From Candidatus Nitrotoga sp. MKT (GTDB lineage: Bacteria > Pseudomonadota > Gammaproteobacteria > Burkholderiales > Gallionellaceae): DNA of 64,000 nucleotides. Where the stretch lies: assembly GCA_003402345.1 (NCBI GenBank), contig QFXH01000008.1:1-64000 (forward strand). Direction: 5' to 3'. The notes under the pieces were generated by a model that worked only from the letters and a program-made list of their open reading frames with translations, was not told where the DNA came from and made no database searches. A program made the translations under genes and the position numbers. How positions within the stretch are numbered: position 1 is the first letter of the stretch; the number at the start of each line of letters is the position of its first letter. This document shows positions 1 to 8,869 of this stretch, in pieces.

Positions 1-158
1 TCTCCTTCGCAGTTTGGACGCTACGGAAGAGACAAATAACCTGCCTTGCATGTGCTGTTTTGGTGCGGACAGTACGCCCTAGTTTATTGAAATGCAACGG
101 GGTTTTGTGGGGAGACCTCAGAGTCTGACCCCAATTTCCCCCCAATTTCCTCAATTTC

Positions 159-2897
159 CTAATGCGCCGCTTCCCAATTCTCGCCTTCACCCAGTCCAAC
201 TTCTAGCGGCACCTTCAGCTCGGCCACGTGGCACATCAGTCCAGGCAAATTTTCTTTTACCAGCGCCAATTCATTCTCCGGCACTTCGAGCACCAGTTCA
301 TCATGGACTTGCATGATAAGCCGCGTATGCAATTGTTCGCGCTCTATCCAATTTTGCACGGCGGCCATTGCCAGCTTGATTAAATCTGCTGCGGTGCCTT
401 GCATGGGCGCATTAATGGCGGCGCGTTCGGCGGCTTGGCGGCGCATGCCGTTGCCACCGTTAATTTCTGGCAGCCACAATCTGCGCCCGAACACCGTTTC
501 CACGTACCCTTGCTGCTTAGCCTGCTGGCGCGTGCGCTGCATGTAGTCGGCCACGCCGGGGTAGCGAATAAAATAGAGATCTATATATTGCTGCGCGGCG
601 CTACGCTCGATATTAAGTTGTGAAGCCAGGCCGAATGCGGACATGCCGTAGATAAGGCCGAAGTTGATGACTTTGGCATAGCGGCGTTGCTCACTAGTAA
701 CCGCATCCAGCGGGGTGGAAAAAACTTCCGCCGCAGTGGCGCGATGGATGTCCTCAGCATTTGCGAATGCCCTGAGCAAACCTTGGTCACTGGATAGGTG
801 AGCCATGATGCGCAATTCGATTTGTGAATAGTCGGCAGAGACGATGCGGCTACCGGGCGGTGCGATGAACGCTTCACGGATGCGGCGCCCTTCCACTGTG
901 CGCACCGGGATGTTCTGCAAATTGGGATCGCTGGAAGCCAATCGTCCGGTCACTGCCACAGCCTGCGAGTAGCTGGTATGCACGCGCCCGGTTTTGCGGT
1001 TCACCATTTGCGGTAGCTTGTCGGTATAAGTGGATTTAAGTTTCGCCATGCCACGATATTCGAGCAGGAGTTTGGGAAGCGGGTAATCCAGCGCCAGTTC
1101 CTGTAATACCTCTTCGTCAGTGGAGGGCGTGCCGCTGGGCGTTTTTTTCTTAACCGGCAGGCCAAGTTTATCGAACAGGATTTCCTGGATTTGCTTGGGC
1201 GAGTTGAGATTAAATGGCTGCCCTGCCGCTGCGTATGCCTGTGCTTCAATGTTAATGAGTTTCTCACCCAGCTCGCGGCTCTGTCCCGCCAGTTTGACGC
1301 TGTCTATCAAGACGCCATTGCGCTCCATGATGTATAGCACTTGCCGTGCGGGTAGTTCTATATTGCGGTACACCTCATCCAGCTTGCCTTGCATCTTGAT
1401 CTGCGAAATGAGCGCTTGGTGCAGTTGCAGAATGATGTCGGCGTTTTCTGCTGCGTAATGTGTAGCGGTTGCCAAGTCCACTTGGTCGAAGCAAATTTGT
1501 TTGGCGCCCTTGCCCACGATTTCGGTATAGCTGGTAGTCTTCGCGCCGAGATGTCGCAGCGCAAGGTTATCCAAGTCATGCGGCTTGTGGCTTTCCAGCA
1601 CGTAAGATTGCAGCAGTGTGTCCTCGGCGATGCCCGCAAGCTGAATAGCGTGGTTGGTAAAGATGTGTTGATCATATTTGAGATCTTGTCCCAGCTTTTT
1701 GTGTTGTGCGCTTTCTAGCCACGGCTTGAGTTTTAATAGCGCATGTTCACGGCTGAGTTGATCGGGTGCCCCAGGGTAGTTGTGCGCCAGTGGCAGGTAG
1801 GCTGCATGATGGGGCTGGATGGCAAATGAGATGCCCACCAGTTGCGCGCTCATCATGTCTAGCTCAGTGGTCTCGGTGTTTATGCTCACCAATTCGGCCT
1901 GTAGGATTTTTTCTAGCCAGGCGTCGAGTTGTGTTTCCGTCAAGATCGTTTCGTAATGCGCCGAGGCAGGTATAGGCGCTTCTTCGGTAAACATGCTGGC
2001 TTGCCGCATTCCATCCTCTTCCCCAGCTTGTTTTGCTGAGGGCGAAGGCGCGGCATGAGAAAGTTCGCGTAGCCAACTTTTAAAACCACAATGTTCAAAC
2101 AAACTACGAAGTTGCGCGTTGTCCTGTGGTGGCGCCACCAACTCATCAAAATGTACGGGTAATTCAACATCGCACTTTACGGTAATTAGTGTGCGGCCTT
2201 GTGGTAACCAGTCCAGCGCGTTGCGCAGGTTGTCCCCCACCACTCCGGAAATTTCGTGTGCATGGGCCATTAAATTATCCAACGTGCCATATTGCGTTAA
2301 CCATTTGACAGCAGTCTTGGGGCCTACCTTGGGTACACCCGGCACGTTATCTACCGTATCGCCGGTCAGGGTAAGGTAATCGATGATGCGTTCCGGCGGT
2401 AAACCGAATTTAGCCAGCACACCCGCTTCGTTCAGCGTTTCATTGCTCATGGTGTTAACCAGTTGCACTTGGCTATTTACCAGTTGCGTCAGGTCTTTAT
2501 CGCCCGTGGAGATGATGCAGCGTGCGCCCCCCACTGTTGCTTGTTGTGCCAGCGTACCGATCACATCGTCCGCTTCTACGCCGTCAATTGTCAGGATATT
2601 CCAGCCGGAGGCGGCGATAAGCTGATGCAGCGGCGCAATTTGCGCGGCAAGAGCCTCTGGCATGGCAAGGCGATGCGCTTTGTAGTCGGCATATAGGTCA
2701 TCACGGAAGGTTTTGCCTTTGGCGTCGAATACGCAGGCGCTATAATCCGCCGGGTAATCAGCGCGCAAGCGGCGTAACATGTTAAGCACGCCGTAGATGG
2801 CCCCGGTTGGCTCACCATGCGGGCTACGCAAGTCAGGCATGGCATGGAATGCGCGATAAAGATAAGACGAGCCATCAACCAGCAGCAATGTTTTCAT
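159..2897 (-). CDS. polA: DNA polymerase I, probably proofreading-deficient
   Basis: DNA polymerase I (912 aa) fills gaps and removes RNA primers in replication and repair. The N-terminal 5' nuclease domain (about residues 1-290) begins with the typical LLLVDGSSYLYRAFHA. The C-terminal polymerase carries motif A (SADYSQIELR), the O-helix (YAKVINFGLIYGM) and motif C (QVHDEL, residues 863-868), so polymerase activity should be intact. The middle 3'-5' exonuclease domain is unusual. Its ExoI motif reads NTET where E. coli has DTET (N340 at the place of D355), and ExoIII reads YAAEN where E. coli has YAAED (N485 at the place of D501). The ligands matching E357 and D424 are kept (E342, D409). The family assignment is certain. 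Loss of proofreading is inferred from the two Asp-to-Asn changes. The gene diverges from the LOG gene across only 24 bp. Confidence 0.97.
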   Translation of the reverse strand: MKTLLLVDGSSYLYRAFHAMPDLRSPHGEPTGAIYGVLNMLRRLRADYPADYSACVFDAKGKTFRDDLYADYKAHRLAMPEALAAQIAPLHQLIAASGWNILTIDGVEADDVIGTLAQQATVGGARCIISTGDKDLTQLVNSQVQLVNTMSNETLNEAGVLAKFGLPPERIIDYLTLTGDTVDNVPGVPKVGPKTAVKWLTQYGTLDNLMAHAHEISGVVGDNLRNALDWLPQGRTLITVKCDVELPVHFDELVAPPQDNAQLRSLFEHCGFKSWLRELSHAAPSPSAKQAGEEDGMRQASMFTEEAPIPASAHYETILTETQLDAWLEKILQAELVSINTETTELDMMSAQLVGISFAIQPHHAAYLPLAHNYPGAPDQLSREHALLKLKPWLESAQHKKLGQDLKYDQHIFTNHAIQLAGIAEDTLLQSYVLESHKPHDLDNLALRHLGAKTTSYTEIVGKGAKQICFDQVDLATATHYAAENADIILQLHQALISQIKMQGKLDEVYRNIELPARQVLYIMERNGVLIDSVKLAGQSRELGEKLINIEAQAYAAAGQPFNLNSPKQIQEILFDKLGLPVKKKTPSGTPSTDEEVLQELALDYPLPKLLLEYRGMAKLKSTYTDKLPQMVNRKTGRVHTSYSQAVAVTGRLASSDPNLQNIPVRTVEGRRIREAFIAPPGSRIVSADYSQIELRIMAHLSSDQGLLRAFANAEDIHRATAAEVFSTPLDAVTSEQRRYAKVINFGLIYGMSAFGLASQLNIERSAAQQYIDLYFIRYPGVADYMQRTRQQAKQQGYVETVFGRRLWLPEINGGNGMRRQAAERAAINAPMQGTAADLIKLAMAAVQNWIEREQLHTRLIMQVHDELVLEVPENELALVKENLPGLMCHVAELKVPLEVGLGEGENWEAAH

Positions 2898-2921
2898 TTT
2901 TTGTAAAAGGGTTCTTCAATC

Positions 2922-3638
2922 ATGAGCAATCAGTCTAAACTGCCTTCTTCAAAATTGCCGGAAGTGTGGAATTCAAAAGAGGCATGGCGTGTGTTCGGCA
3001 TTATGTCAGAATTCGTCTCTGCCACTGACCGACTGAATATCATCCAGCCAGCCGTCAGCATTTTTGGCAGCGCACGCACCAAGCCGAACCATCCATATTA
3101 CAAAAAAGCCGAAGAAATTGCGCGGCTGCTATCCGATGCGGGGTTTTCCGTTATTTCGGGCGGAGGGCCTGGCGTTATGGAAGCGGCAAACAAGGGCGCA
3201 TTCTATGGTAAATCACCTAGCGTAGGGCTCAACATCCAGTTACCGCACGAACAGCATAATAATCCCTACCAAAATATCAGCCAGACTTTCCAGCACTTTT
3301 TTGTGCGCAAGGTCATGTTTGTTAAATTTGCCAGTGCTTATGTGGTCATGCCTGGCGGCTTCGGTACGCTGGACGAGTTGATGGAAGCGCTCACCCTGGT
3401 GCAGACCGGCAAGACACGTCGCATTCCCATCATTCTGGTGGGAAGTGAATTTTGGCGTGGCATGCTGGACTGGTTCCGGCAATCATTGCTCACAGAAGGC
3501 ATGATCAGTCCGCAGGATATGGACTTGATTCAGGTGATCGATAATTCAGAAGAGGTTGTGAGCGCCATTTTCAATCATTATGAGACCCGCGGCTTTGAGC
3601 TTTCTGAGGCTGAGCGTGAAATGCAGTTGAACCTGTGA
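2922..3638 (+). CDS. LOG-family nucleotide phosphoribohydrolase (TIGR00730)
   Basis: A Rossmann-fold protein of 238 aa in the LOG / lysine-decarboxylase-like family. Characterised members hydrolyse nucleoside 5'-monophosphates, such as cytokinin riboside phosphates or purine nucleotides, to base plus ribose 5-phosphate. The family signatures are clear: SGGGPGVMEAANKGA at about residues 79-93 and PGGFGTLDE at residues 144-152, which supplies the catalytic Arg/Glu neighbourhood. The start follows the polA start codon by 24 bp on the opposite strand, so each promoter must overlap the other gene or its 5' end. The natural substrate cannot be told from sequence. A long N-terminal extension before the fold (about 40 aa) is typical of the larger bacterial LOG proteins. 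Confidence 0.9.
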   Translation: MSNQSKLPSSKLPEVWNSKEAWRVFGIMSEFVSATDRLNIIQPAVSIFGSARTKPNHPYYKKAEEIARLLSDAGFSVISGGGPGVMEAANKGAFYGKSPSVGLNIQLPHEQHNNPYQNISQTFQHFFVRKVMFVKFASAYVVMPGGFGTLDELMEALTLVQTGKTRRIPIILVGSEFWRGMLDWFRQSLLTEGMISPQDMDLIQVIDNSEEVVSAIFNHYETRGFELSEAEREMQLNL

Positions 3639-3741
3639 TGGACGCAAAAATGTGGAAACAAGCACAAAGAAGGGGACGTTTTAAGCAGTCTTTTCCTTGC
3701 TTATCGGCTAGAATGCAGCCATGAAAAACCACCGGGGGAAT

Positions 3742-4140
3742 ATGATGCACCTGATTATCACCTTATTCCTGAGCTGCCTGTTCAGCACAGCTTCTGCCGC
3801 ACAATTGCTGCCCGGCCTGCAATCGTTGCCACCGCCGCCGCCCCTTGATATGAACGCCCACGATTCTAATTTGTTGCCGTTGCCACTCCAGTCGCCCCAA
3901 GTGCCCGTCGATGACAGCACGCAAGATGCTGCCCTGGGTCAGGAAGTTACCGTCACCAAGCAGGCTGAACAGACCGTGGAAGAATACCGCGCTGGCGGAA
4001 AGCTTTATATGATCAAAATTACCCCGAAAGTTGGACCACCCTATTATTTGGTGGATGACGTTGGCGATGGCAAATTTTCACATTATCAAAATCTGGATTC
4101 AGGTTTTCGTCCACCACGCTGGGTTATCCACAGATTCTGA
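3742..4140 (+). CDS. DUF2782 periplasmic protein
   Basis: A small exported protein (132 aa from this ATG) with an N-terminal signal peptide (hydrophobic stretch IITLFLSCLF, then an A-x-A type site near ASAAQ) and a proline-rich linker. The C-terminal DUF2782 region includes KITPKVGPPYYLVDD. I chose the ATG at 3742 because GGGGGAA lies 3 bases upstream of it and it gives a compact signal peptide. The ATG at 3721 would add seven residues. The stop is 15 bp before thrB. In betaproteobacteria this family commonly sits beside thrB and polA, as here. Its function is unknown. Confidence 0.85.
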   Translation: MMHLIITLFLSCLFSTASAAQLLPGLQSLPPPPPLDMNAHDSNLLPLPLQSPQVPVDDSTQDAALGQEVTVTKQAEQTVEEYRAGGKLYMIKITPKVGPPYYLVDDVGDGKFSHYQNLDSGFRPPRWVIHRF

Positions 4141-4155
4141 TACGAGTTCCGAAAT

Positions 4156-5100
4156 ATGGCAGTTTTTACCCGTGTCACCGAGCCAGAACTTATCTCTTGG
4201 CTAGAAAATTATTCGTTAGGCCAATTACTGGAATTGCAAGGTATTGCCTCGGGTATCGAGAATACCAACTACTTTGTGACTACCAGCAATGGCCGCTTCG
4301 TGCTAACGCTGTTCGAAAAACTTGCTACCAGGGAACTGCCGTTCTACCTCAATCTGATGTCTCATTTGGCCCGCCACGCCATTCCTTGCCCCAGCCCGGT
4401 GGCCAATCGGCATAACCAATTCTTGAGTGAACTGAATGGCAAGCCTGCGTGCATTGTTAGCCGTTTGTCAGGCAAGTCATTGATACACCCAGAGGTGATC
4501 CATTGTGCCGCTATAGGTGAAATGCTGGGCCGATTGCACAATGCAGCACGGGACTTTGCGGAAACCATGCCTAACTCACATGATGCAATTTGGCGTGCAC
4601 GCGCCGCGCAACAAGTTATACCGTTCCTATCACCGCAGGACTTGGCGTTACTGGAAAGCGAGGTTGCATTCCACGGGAAGTACACACTTGCTGCGCTACC
4701 GCAAGGCGTGATCCATGCCGACCTATTCCGCGACAATGTTCTGTTTGATGGTGCGCGCATCGGTGGCCTGATCGATTTCTATTTCGCCTGTAACGACAGT
4801 CTTTTGTACGATGTGGCCATCACCGTGAACGACTGGTGCATGGGTGCAGACAGTACTCTGGACGAAGCACGCACCCAGGCCCTGCTACAGGCCTACCATG
4901 CGGTGCGGCCATTACAAAAAGAAGAGCAGGCCGCTTGGCCAATTGCCTTACGTGCAGCAGCACTGCGTTTCTGGCTGTCACGTCTGTACGATATGCACTT
5001 GCCACGTGAAAATGAGCTAATACACGCACACAACCCAGATCAATTTAAATACATTCTGCAGCGGCACATCACCGCGAACAGCAATGTTATTTTGCTATAA
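4156..5100 (+). CDS. thrB: Homoserine kinase, aminoglycoside-phosphotransferase fold
   Basis: Homoserine kinase of the APH-like type (314 aa), which phosphorylates L-homoserine with ATP in threonine synthesis. The kinase-fold signature is complete: the catalytic loop IHADLFRDN gives D189 and N194, and the metal-binding Asp lies in GGLIDF (D207). The N-terminal part ELQGIASGIENTNYFV is characteristic of this ThrB type, which is common in beta- and alphaproteobacteria and unrelated to the GHMP-type E. coli enzyme. It lies 15 bp after the DUF2782 gene and 10 bp before the next membrane-protein gene, so the three genes probably share a transcript. Confidence 0.95.
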   Translation: MAVFTRVTEPELISWLENYSLGQLLELQGIASGIENTNYFVTTSNGRFVLTLFEKLATRELPFYLNLMSHLARHAIPCPSPVANRHNQFLSELNGKPACIVSRLSGKSLIHPEVIHCAAIGEMLGRLHNAARDFAETMPNSHDAIWRARAAQQVIPFLSPQDLALLESEVAFHGKYTLAALPQGVIHADLFRDNVLFDGARIGGLIDFYFACNDSLLYDVAITVNDWCMGADSTLDEARTQALLQAYHAVRPLQKEEQAAWPIALRAAALRFWLSRLYDMHLPRENELIHAHNPDQFKYILQRHITANSNVILL

Positions 5101-5110
5101 CGAGGCAAAA

Positions 5111-5830
5111 ATGGAGGCGCGAAAAGTCAATATTGCCAATGGCTGGCTGTGGATAAAACAGGGGTACTGGTTGTTCAAAAAAAGTCCGGTGCTGTGGGTG
5201 GTTTTAGCAACAGTCGGGGTAACCGGATTGCTCGGCATTTCCACCGTCCCGGTAATTGGCGACCCGTTAGCTACCCTGCTATTCCCGATCCTGCTCGCTG
5301 GCTACATGGTTGGCTGCCGTGCGCTGGAACATGATGAAGAATTGGAGCTGTCGCATTTGTTCGCTGGATTCCACAACAATACTTCGCAACTGGTCACATT
5401 AGGCGGTATCAGCTTGATTAGCCAAATGCTGATATTAGGTGTGATGATGCTCACTGGCGGCGCTACCTTGGTAAGTATCCTGATGAGCGGCAAGCCGGTG
5501 GATAACCCGGAAATACTAGTACAAGCCACCGTAGGCGCGGGCATAGCACTGATGTTGGGCATGGTATTGTTCAGCATGTTGTTAATGTCAATGCAGTTTG
5601 CTCCGATGTTGGTGATTTTTGACAAAATGTCGCCTGTGGATGCACTGAAAACCAGCCTGCGAGCTTGTCTGCGTAACATCCTTCCGCTATCGTTGTATGG
5701 CGCGATGATGTTACTTTTCATGATATTCGCCACCATGCCAATGATGCTAGGCTGGCTGCTTTTACTGCCAGTGATGATCAGCTCAATGTACGCTATCTAT
5801 CGTAATTTATTCCAACTCCAACGGAGATAG
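5111..5830 (+). CDS. BPSS1780-family integral membrane protein
   Basis: A polytopic inner-membrane protein of 239 aa with about six hydrophobic segments, for example around VLWVVLATVGVTGLLG and LLFPILLAGYMVGC. The N-terminal sequence, in which an amphipathic GWLWIKQGYWLFKKSP precedes the first membrane span, matches the BPSS1780 family of uncharacterised betaproteobacterial membrane proteins. I chose the ATG at 5111 because a CGAGG stretch lies just upstream and the family begins near this residue. An upstream ATG at 5084 would overlap thrB. Function unknown; the thrB linkage is positional only. Confidence 0.8.
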   Translation: MEARKVNIANGWLWIKQGYWLFKKSPVLWVVLATVGVTGLLGISTVPVIGDPLATLLFPILLAGYMVGCRALEHDEELELSHLFAGFHNNTSQLVTLGGISLISQMLILGVMMLTGGATLVSILMSGKPVDNPEILVQATVGAGIALMLGMVLFSMLLMSMQFAPMLVIFDKMSPVDALKTSLRACLRNILPLSLYGAMMLLFMIFATMPMMLGWLLLLPVMISSMYAIYRNLFQLQRR

Positions 5831-6318
5831 CTATTCTTGAGGGTGAAATAATTACACGCAACCAGTAACATCGCAGCGATGAATTTAACTTATCGTTGTA
5901 GTTAATCCAACAGTCCAGTCCACATGGGTAAACCGACACAGTCGTCACCGTTCGACTATTATTTAACGACGACCCAGACACAGTTCAAATTATCGGTACT
6001 TAAGTGCGTTATGGTCGATTTTATTAAGCGCACACGCTACATGTAGAGCAGGCTAGGGTGGTTAGCGTCAACATTTTTATTCGCGCCTAGTCTTGTTTAG
6101 AACCCTGAATTTTTAGAGATGCCCTGCAAGGTAGTATCGAGAGGCTACGCACACGATAAGATGGGTGTGATTGTGTGGAAACTGGATCCCGCCTATTTTT
6201 ATCGTTACCTAAGTAAAATGATCAGCTTTGTGGGTGCCGGACACTTTTGAGCATCATATTGCGTTTTTTACTTGGGGTTTGGAAATACCCCCAATGATTG
6301 TTATTAAGGAGAGATTTG
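5831..6318. other. Non-coding region with a partial repeat copy
   Basis: No convincing coding frame is seen here. It holds the right-hand end of a repeat family at 6065-6122 (annotated separately) and a small GC-rich inverted repeat (TTGGGG at 6272-6277 with CCCCAA at 6289-6294) just before the ribosome-binding site of the following gene. I see no tRNA-like fold. Confidence 0.6.
6065..6122 (+). repeat. Partial copy of the 61.57-kb MITE (right end)
   Basis: These 58 bases match the right end of the inverted-repeat element at 61568-61747 (positions 61687-61746) with only a few substitutions and one base-length difference in a T run. Shared landmarks, in order, are GTCAACATTTTT, ATTCGCGCCTAG, TTGTTTAGAAC and AATTTTTAGAG. 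The terminal sequence is CTGAATTTTTAGAGATGCC. I could not find a matching left terminus in the preceding 230 bp, so this looks like a truncated, older copy. Confidence 0.75.
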
Positions 6319-6876
6319 ATGGTAAGTTTACAACCGCCAGTTTGCGATTTTGGATGGAAGGCGCACGAATTTAACTTGTGTGGTGTGGACGGAAAGCGCT
6401 ACACCCCGAAAAATACATGTGGCAAGAATGGACTGTTGGTGATGTTTATTTGCAACCATTGTCCCTATGTAAAATCCATTCGTGATCGTATCGTGCGGGA
6501 TACTCGTGAACTGCTGCAACATGGCATTAACAGTATTGCGGTTATGTCGAATGATTCTGCAGAATATGTGGAAGACTCATTCGAGAATATGCAAAAAATA
6601 GCCCAGCAATACGATTATCCCTTTCCCTATGTGTGGGACGAAACACAGCAAGTGGCGAAGAATTACGGAGCAGTTTGTACGCCAGATTTCTTTGGCTTTA
6701 ATGCTCAATTGGAATTGCAATACCGTGGTCGGCTGGATGCCTCACGCAAGGAGGCGGTGCAGGATGCACCGCGTGATTTGTTTAATGCCATGGTGCAGAT
6801 AGTGCAAACTGGCAAGGGCCCCCTAGAGCAGATCGCTAGCATGGGTTGTTCTATTAAATGGAAAAACGAAGCATAA
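6319..6876 (+). CDS. Thioredoxin-like family protein
   Basis: A 185-aa cytosolic thioredoxin-fold protein of the AhpC/TSA-like group that carries CNHCPYV (C45 and C48) as its redox motif. The downstream cis-Pro region is CTPDFFGF. Members are described only as thioredoxin family proteins and the in vivo substrate is unknown. I chose the ATG at 6319 because AAGGAGAGA lies four bases upstream, an excellent Shine-Dalgarno. A TTG at 6298 lies upstream of that ribosome-binding site and is unlikely. The gene stands alone between a non-coding region and a pseudogene. Confidence 0.88.
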   Translation: MVSLQPPVCDFGWKAHEFNLCGVDGKRYTPKNTCGKNGLLVMFICNHCPYVKSIRDRIVRDTRELLQHGINSIAVMSNDSAEYVEDSFENMQKIAQQYDYPFPYVWDETQQVAKNYGAVCTPDFFGFNAQLELQYRGRLDASRKEAVQDAPRDLFNAMVQIVQTGKGPLEQIASMGCSIKWKNEA

Positions 6877-7102
6877 ACCTGGATTCGTCTTTTTGAATTG
6901 AGCACCGTCCCGTGGGTTGATGTCCATAAGTTTTCTGTGTTTTGCGGCTAAATTTTATATATGCAAACATGTAGAGTCCGCGTTTTAAGTAACTAGCCCA
7001 ATTTGGGCCGCATTGACCTGTCGGTTTTGTGCCGGTTGGCGTAAGCGGCCATACTCGTTAAGCGGTTGCAATGACATTGAACATTATGTAAAGGCAGTTG
7101 AC

Positions 7103-7788
7103 GTGCAGATATTGATACTCGGGGCAGGACAGGTTGGTTCAACAGTGGCGGAGAGTTTGGTTGGGGAAAATAACGATATCACTGTGGTTGATACTGACGT
7201 GGAAAAATTGCGCTTGCGGCAAGACCGCTTTGATCTACGCACCCTAGTGGGAAATGCTTCCCATCCTTCTGTATTGGAGCAGGCGGGTATTGCAGATGTT
7301 GATATGTTGTTGGCTGTTACGCAAAGTGATGAGGTTAATTATGGTGGCCTGTAAACTTGCCGCCAGTTCCGGTTCTGCTGGAGGCGGCATTAAAATGATT
7401 CGCACGCTGATTTTAATTAAGCAGGCAGAATATGCGTTTCTCAAACTATTGCACCCGGCTGCAATAAGTCCGTTAAAAAATTGGCAGCCGCGTGGTGTCA
7501 GACAATATCGTGCTTTCGGTATTAGGTTTTATCTTTCTTTATTTTATGAGCGTAGTTGTACTGACCTTTGCGCTGGTGATCAGTGGATTGGATTTTGTAT
7601 CCGCTTTTTCAGGGATAATTGCTTGTATAAACAATGCTGGTCCTGGTTTAGGGATATTGGGTCCGGCAAGCAACTACGGGGTCTTGAGTGATTTTCAAAC
7701 TTGGGTATGTACCGTGGCAATGTTAATTGGACGCTTGGAAATAGTTACCGTCCTGATTATTTTTACTCCGTATTTTTGGCGGAGGTAA
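7103..7788 (+). pseudogene. trkA'-'trkH deletion-fusion pseudogene (K+ uptake)
   Basis: The 5' part encodes the N-terminal NAD-binding domain of TrkA ([20 protein letters not shown], then VVDTDVEKL) from a GTG start at 7103. The 3' part encodes the C-terminus of the TrkH potassium-translocating subunit (GSAGGGIKMIR, then NNAGPGLGILGPASNYG and LGRLEI-like RLEIVTVLIIFTP). The middle of TrkA and most of TrkH are missing, so an internal deletion has joined the two genes of a trkA-trkH operon near base 7359. Two single-base insertions also break the frame: an extra T at about 7340, after DEVN, and an extra A in the A-run at about 7474-7479. No product of either gene is likely. Confidence 0.9.
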
Positions 7789-7825
7789 TCGAATGTTTCA
7801 TAAATTTTGTGTATAGCTAGGGCTA

Positions 7826-8740
7826 GTGATGATATTACAGAAACCAGTTATTTTGCTATTCGGCAAGAATGGCCAAGTTGGCTTCGAATTGCAAAGGGCA
7901 TTGTCGCCGTTGGGCTTGGTGCATGCCTTTGGCCGACAAGATTGCGATTTGGCTAATTTATCGCAAGTAAGAGAAATTGTGCGTCAGCTACGCCCCGATA
8001 TTATTGTGAATGCTTCGGCTTACACCGCAGTAGATAAGGCTGAGAGCGAATCACAGGTTGCTTACTTAATTAATGCCGCTGTACCCAGTGCGCTCGCAGA
8101 AGAGGCAGCTTCTATAGGCGCACTGCTCGTGCATTATTCGACCGATTATGTGTTCGATGGTAAGCGGTCCGGGTGGTATGTAGAAGACGATATCCCCAAC
8201 CCGCAATCAGTTTACGGTGCAAGCAAATTGGCGGGCGAGAATGGAATTGCTGCGGTTGGTTGCCGCAATTTGATATTCCGTACCAGTTGGGTATTTGGCG
8301 CACACGGTGGAAATTTCGCCAAGACGATTCTTAGGCTTGCTAAAGAACGTGAATCGCTTAATGTAATAGCTGATCAGTATGGTGCTCCGACGTCAGCGCA
8401 TTTAATTGCGGATGTTACCGCCCAGGTTATTGCTCAGTATTGGAACGAAGTAAATCGAGAAAGCTTTCCCTATGGCATCTATCACTTGGTTGCTGCCGGT
8501 GAAACAACTTGGTACGACTATGCCAAATACGTCATTGCTTATGCTGAAAAGGCAGGAATTGAACTACGGTTAAAATCGAGTGCAATTGAAGCAATTCCCA
8601 GCATCAACTATCCATTGCCCGCACCCCGTCCGTCCAATTCCAAGCTTGATAGCGGAAAGCTGCGGAAAACGTTTGATCTGACTCTTCCAGATTGGCATCA
8701 AGACATGATGCCTGTATTGGAGAAAATTATTACGGTTTAA
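7826..8740 (+). CDS. rfbD: dTDP-4-dehydrorhamnose reductase
   Basis: Extended SDR enzyme (304 aa) that reduces dTDP-4-dehydro-L-rhamnose to dTDP-L-rhamnose with NADPH, the last step of dTDP-rhamnose synthesis for O-antigen or exopolysaccharide. Seen: the nucleotide-binding loop FGKNGQVG near the N-terminus, STDYVFDG at residues 105-112, and the catalytic Tyr/Lys pair in VYGASK (Y130, K134). Tandem ATG codons at 7826 and 7829 leave a one-residue ambiguity. rfbA, rfbB and rfbC are not nearby, so the rest of the pathway must be elsewhere. The upstream neighbour is a pseudogene, which suggests a rearranged region. Confidence 0.93.
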   Translation: MMILQKPVILLFGKNGQVGFELQRALSPLGLVHAFGRQDCDLANLSQVREIVRQLRPDIIVNASAYTAVDKAESESQVAYLINAAVPSALAEEAASIGALLVHYSTDYVFDGKRSGWYVEDDIPNPQSVYGASKLAGENGIAAVGCRNLIFRTSWVFGAHGGNFAKTILRLAKERESLNVIADQYGAPTSAHLIADVTAQVIAQYWNEVNRESFPYGIYHLVAAGETTWYDYAKYVIAYAEKAGIELRLKSSAIEAIPSINYPLPAPRPSNSKLDSGKLRKTFDLTLPDWHQDMMPVLEKIITV

Positions 8741-8869
8741 AAATCATGATCGAATAGAATTCCAAGATTGCAAGTACTGGTGGAATGAAGGTTCGAGCGT
8801 ATAGTGCGGCGAGGTGGGATTCGATGGTGTTGTTGATTGCCCCGAATGCCCAAATTCCCAAATGCTCAA

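Noticed and set aside
1-158. A plus-strand 74-codon frame overlapping the 3' end of polA
   Set aside because: Proline-rich shadow of the polA minus strand, with no supporting signal.
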